64,000 bases of DNA from Parus major (taxonomy: Eukaryota > Chordata > Aves > Passeriformes > Paridae): NCBI RefSeq assembly GCF_001522545.3, contig NC_031774.1, positions 25,739,824-25,803,823 on the forward strand. Direction: 5' to 3'. Shown here piece after piece: positions 60,323-64,000 of the stretch (the stretch's first letter is position 1; every line of letters starts with the position of its first letter). Both the position numbers and the translations under genes were made by a program. Below the pieces are notes generated by a model. That model made no database searches. It saw only the letters and a program-made list of their open reading frames with translations, and was not told the origin of the DNA.

Positions 60323-63300
60323 GTAAGTAACATGTTTGCTGATTGCCTTTTTCTGTCAATTGAAGTATACACCCCGAGCTTACATTTTTGCAGAAATTGT
60401 GTGCTGGAGAGGCAGGTGGAATAAACTGGAAATACGTTTCCTTAGAGCTCTCCTGGAAGATAAAAATCCAGGGCCGTGAAAGGTTAGGCAATGTGTATAT
60501 AATGACTAAAATACAATAAAACGTAATGAAACAACAACAACAAAAGAGATTGAATTAAATACTTAGAAAGAGATATGGGGAATTTAATTTTCTTCTTGCA
60601 TGGTTTGCCTGGGATTTTCTGGTCTGAAAGTACTAAAGAAAAACTCCTCCCATTCTGCAACAAGTTACTGGATTTGCTGAGGCTTAATTTCTTCAACACT
60701 ACCCTGTTTCACTTACACCTTTATTTTAGTATTCTGCCATTTTTCTCATGTGTGAAAATGAAAGGATGGTTCATGGTCTGAAACATGCTTTTAATCAGTT
60801 GTGGGATTGCTTATCCCACTTACCATAAACATAGGTATTCTAATCGCTATGAAGACCCATTTTGTCTAGTAATCCCATTCATTCTCCTATTTTATGGGAA
60901 TTCCTCAGGCAGCCTACCTTTTCTTTTTCATCTTTTTTTCTCCGTCTCTCTCACTGACATAGGACTAATAGCTCAGTTCCCAGTTGATTCTCCCTCCTAC
61001 TTCAGGAGGAGTTACACTTTTTCCCTGTCATTTCTGCTGGGCAGCTGCTCCCCTGCCCGTAGAGCAGTGCCTTGGCCCCTGTTGTGGGGGTGTTGTTCTG
61101 AGGAGCCTCCACAGCTCCTTCTCTCTGGCAGTTTTTGGCCACCTCTTTTATATTTGCCATACTTCCCCTGCGTCCAAACCTGTGTTTCAGTGGCAAAGTA
61201 AGTGGTAGTAGATAAGACTGACCACAAGAGTGTAACTGAATAGCAAAAGAACACGAGCTCTTGGTGTCTCTTACAGACGTGGAGGAAGGCCACGTGCTTC
61301 TGTCACAATAACAGCTTGAGTAATGTGGAGGGATCAAAATGAGTCCCCCATCTGTTGTGCCCTGTGCACTTGTGCCCTGTCATTCCTTCATCATCCCCAT
61401 GTCTACATCAGCCTCTGGAAAAGTGTGTGAATAACTTAAATGCAGCCCCAAGTCAGTCATGTAAAGGGATGGGATTTCCCCTCTTTTTTCAGAGGGAATC
61501 AATTTAGCAGTACAGTGCATGAGTGTCAGCACCCTGCAGCAGACAGACTGCAAGTGGCACATTAGAAAGCATCAAAACAAAAGAAATGCACAATATAACC
61601 TCAGACTTGTCTTATATAACTGTGCAGGCACAAATCAAGCCTTTCTTATTGGAAAAGTTCAGACCAGGATCTTAATTCCAAAGACTTTTTTTTAAGTCAG
61701 TTGTAAATATGAAAGTTTGGACTTATTATTCATGCAGCAGCCACAGGCTGGGGACCTGTAAGACTTAAAATACAAAGAAAATTTCAAACCCAAAGCTATC
61801 TGTTCTTTTTTTTGACACAAGCCAAGACTTTATAAAATCAAATTAATATGAAGGAGTAATACTGGGCTAAAGAATATTTTGCTAACAGGTTAAAGCAATC
61901 ATTGAAGCACCACATAAACTCAATTGCACAGGCTGTGTTTTGTAATAGTCTGTAAAGATACGGACAACTTCTTTAACTTCTTGTTAAATTGCAATGGCTT
62001 TTTTTTACCCCCCAAAGAAAGAAACTAGCTTATAAAATATAAAGTGATAATTTTAATTACTTTGGAATTCAGGTCAGTAATTGAAAAAAAAAACTTGATA
62101 ATTTACTCTAAAAGAAAAAAAAAACCAAAAACCTCAGAGTTCAGAAGTCCTGAGAGAATACCCTAATGCTGACCAGTCTAGATCTTTCCTTGTGGCATTT
62201 TACGTGCCACATACCTCCAGATACAGCAAATAAACAAGTGATCAATGTGCTCTATCATCCCACTTAAAACAGAGGGCTGGGAAATGCACAACCTATTCCC
62301 AACTCTTTGACATCCTGAGTCACCTTAGTCATGTCACCCCATCAATTTGTGTCTAAGTCCCTCTACCCAGAGGTCAGGTCCTCCCCTGCCACCCAAAAAG
62401 CCCAAAAAGCTTGTCCTCTCCTGCTGCAAGGTAGAGAATACATGAGGACTGGCCTTGTCCCTTACCCACAGAAGGACAGGTGCCGTGCAGGGCAGCTGGC
62501 AGCCCTGGCAGGGGGGCAGCAAAAAGGCCCTTGTAATTCTACCCAGCTGGTGACTGCCATGCCACGACATGAATGCACAGAGGAGACCTCCCAATACTCA
62601 ATTCGGACAAAAGCCAAGTGAGAGCTCTGAAAGCTTCCCTGAGTAAAGACTGCAGGATCCATCCCTCCAGTGTTTCTGTTCAGAGTATGCACAACCATGG
62701 TTTGGATACATAGAGGGAAAATTAAGTATCCCTCAGTTAATGCAAAATATTAAATTAATCGCTCACCCACAGCAGGTAAAAGAAGCCCAAAGAGTAGTTT
62801 ACACCTGCAAAAGGTCATATCCAGCTCATTGACTGGCTGTGCCTCTCACAGCTATGCTGCCTGTGGGAATTTCTCACAGCTGAGAGCAAGGATGAGGCCA
62901 CTGATCTTTGAGAGCTGAGAAAAAGTCTGTTTTAACGTAACAGGGAATATTAAGAGGTCCTGCTGCAGTCCTGTTTGCATCTAATGACACCAGTGTCATT
63001 ATTCATAGGCAGGCTCTACTGTGACATTGTGCTTTCAAATTCATCACTGTCATTCTCCTTCCTCGCAGCCAAGTCACAACACTACCCACCAAATTCAATG
63101 ACTTCCCTACGGTGATCCTCTCCATAGCCAGAAAATCACCAGAAGCAGCTCTCTTTTAATAATGAATACATATAAAATCAAGTCAACAAACTATTGAATT
63201 TTGCTTGGAGTGAAAATTAACCAGTCAGATCATCTACTGCGCACATGTGAAGCTATTGGAATTTAGTAATCACAAAATGTGGGCCTGTGCAGGTCATGCC

Positions 63301-64000
63301 ACAAAGCAAAGATGGCAGTTAGTGCCACCAAGATAGAACTCTCAGATGAAGATTATCCAGTTCAGAATCTCAAAAACCAGCTTGGTGTCTGACACTGAGC
63401 TGTGGCTTGAAGTGTGCAGCACAGCTATTTAAAAGCATGGTCTAGACCACAAGAGACCAAAAGACAATGAGGCTACAAATTGTCTTAGGTGGAAAAGGAT
63501 CCTTGCTCTCTTTGATAGGATCAGGTTTGGGAGTTTACTTTGAATGCCATAGTTTATTAACAGCAGTTTTTAAAGGAATGAATGTCTGCAGCAGTATAAG
63601 CTGACTGGAAGATTTCTTCCTGATACAGAAGAAAAGCTAATGAAAATATAACAAAGGTCAAATGCCATTTTTAGTTGCATGCTGCCTTTGCATTTTCCAG
63701 TGCTCCCTTCCAACTGACTCATAAGTAATCTCTTCCCAGAAAGCAGCATGCACCACCACTAGGTTTTTTCCTGGGATTCTTTGTTTTCCCTGCTGTAACT
63801 GACTCTTTGTAATGAAATTGCAGTCTGAACTGGATCAACCCAGTGCAACACAAAGATCCTTTGGATAGTTCCAAGGCAGTCTGAGAGACTCAGATCAGAG
63901 GAGGCTCTTTTAAAAGATGGATCATTGCCTCAATGAAGTGCAGCCTTTTGGGATTCTCGGTGATAACTTTACCTAGGAGATGAAGAGCAATCCCTTGCTC
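60323..64000 (+). other. CAPN3: CAPN3 intron 1 (incomplete)
   Basis: From the exon 1 donor to the window edge no exon 2 sequence was recognised. The region is ordinary AT-rich sequence with one more GC-rich patch at about 62330-62600, whose open frames show no known protein. Confidence 0.75.

Noticed and set aside
62331..62621. GC-richer patch with overlapping open frames in CAPN3 intron 1
   Set aside because: Translations match nothing I recognise on either strand and no splice-flanked exon is evident. It could be an old repeat, but no family was recognised.

Overview
The window is vertebrate nuclear DNA, almost certainly from a bird. It carries spliced genes with GT-AG introns, two CpG islands, three degenerate CR1-type LINE 3' ends with the sequence typical of avian CR1, and an ERVL-like LTR piece of a kind common in birds. 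The gene order VPS39 - TMEM87A - GANC - CAPN3 is the order I know from human 15q15.1. I assembled all gene models exon by exon from splice sites, codon phase and recognised protein sequence; no search was run.

Layout. (1) 1-4012, minus strand: coding exons 2-5 of VPS39 (HOPS complex subunit). The rest of the gene lies left of the window, and the first exon most likely falls in a 750-base assembly gap (5585-6334) inside a CpG island. A 21-bp tandem repeat runs straight into that gap. (2) About 6560-8370: intergenic sequence between VPS39 and the 3' end of TMEM87A. (3) 10605-32867, minus strand: complete TMEM87A, a Golgi/endosomal seven-helix GOLD-type membrane protein, 20 coding exons per transcript. 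(4) 32230-33420: CpG island with a head-to-head promoter; the TMEM87A and GANC start codons are 242 bases apart. (5) 33110-55336, plus strand: complete GANC, neutral alpha-glucosidase C (glycoside hydrolase family 31), 24 exons, 914 codons, both catalytic aspartates present. (6) 55660-60031: intergenic, with a candidate MEF2 site near its right end. (7) 60032-60322: first coding exon of CAPN3 (muscle calpain), followed by intron 1 to the window edge.

The most interesting structure is in TMEM87A. Two alternative exons (18157-18228 and 17523-17591) encode two different versions of transmembrane helix 5. Both end at a U12-type AT-AC donor (ATATCCTT), and both share one AC acceptor at 16500 with a near-perfect U12 branch site. 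The second exon has an ordinary U2-type AG acceptor, so the first cannot be joined to the second. The splice-site classes alone therefore make the exons mutually exclusive. A perfect 11-bp hairpin sits in the intron between them.

Functionally these are unrelated housekeeping or tissue genes in a conserved block: late endosome/lysosome tethering (VPS39), Golgi membrane protein or channel (TMEM87A), cytosolic glycogen-related glucosidase (GANC) and muscle protease (CAPN3). TMEM87A and GANC probably share a promoter.
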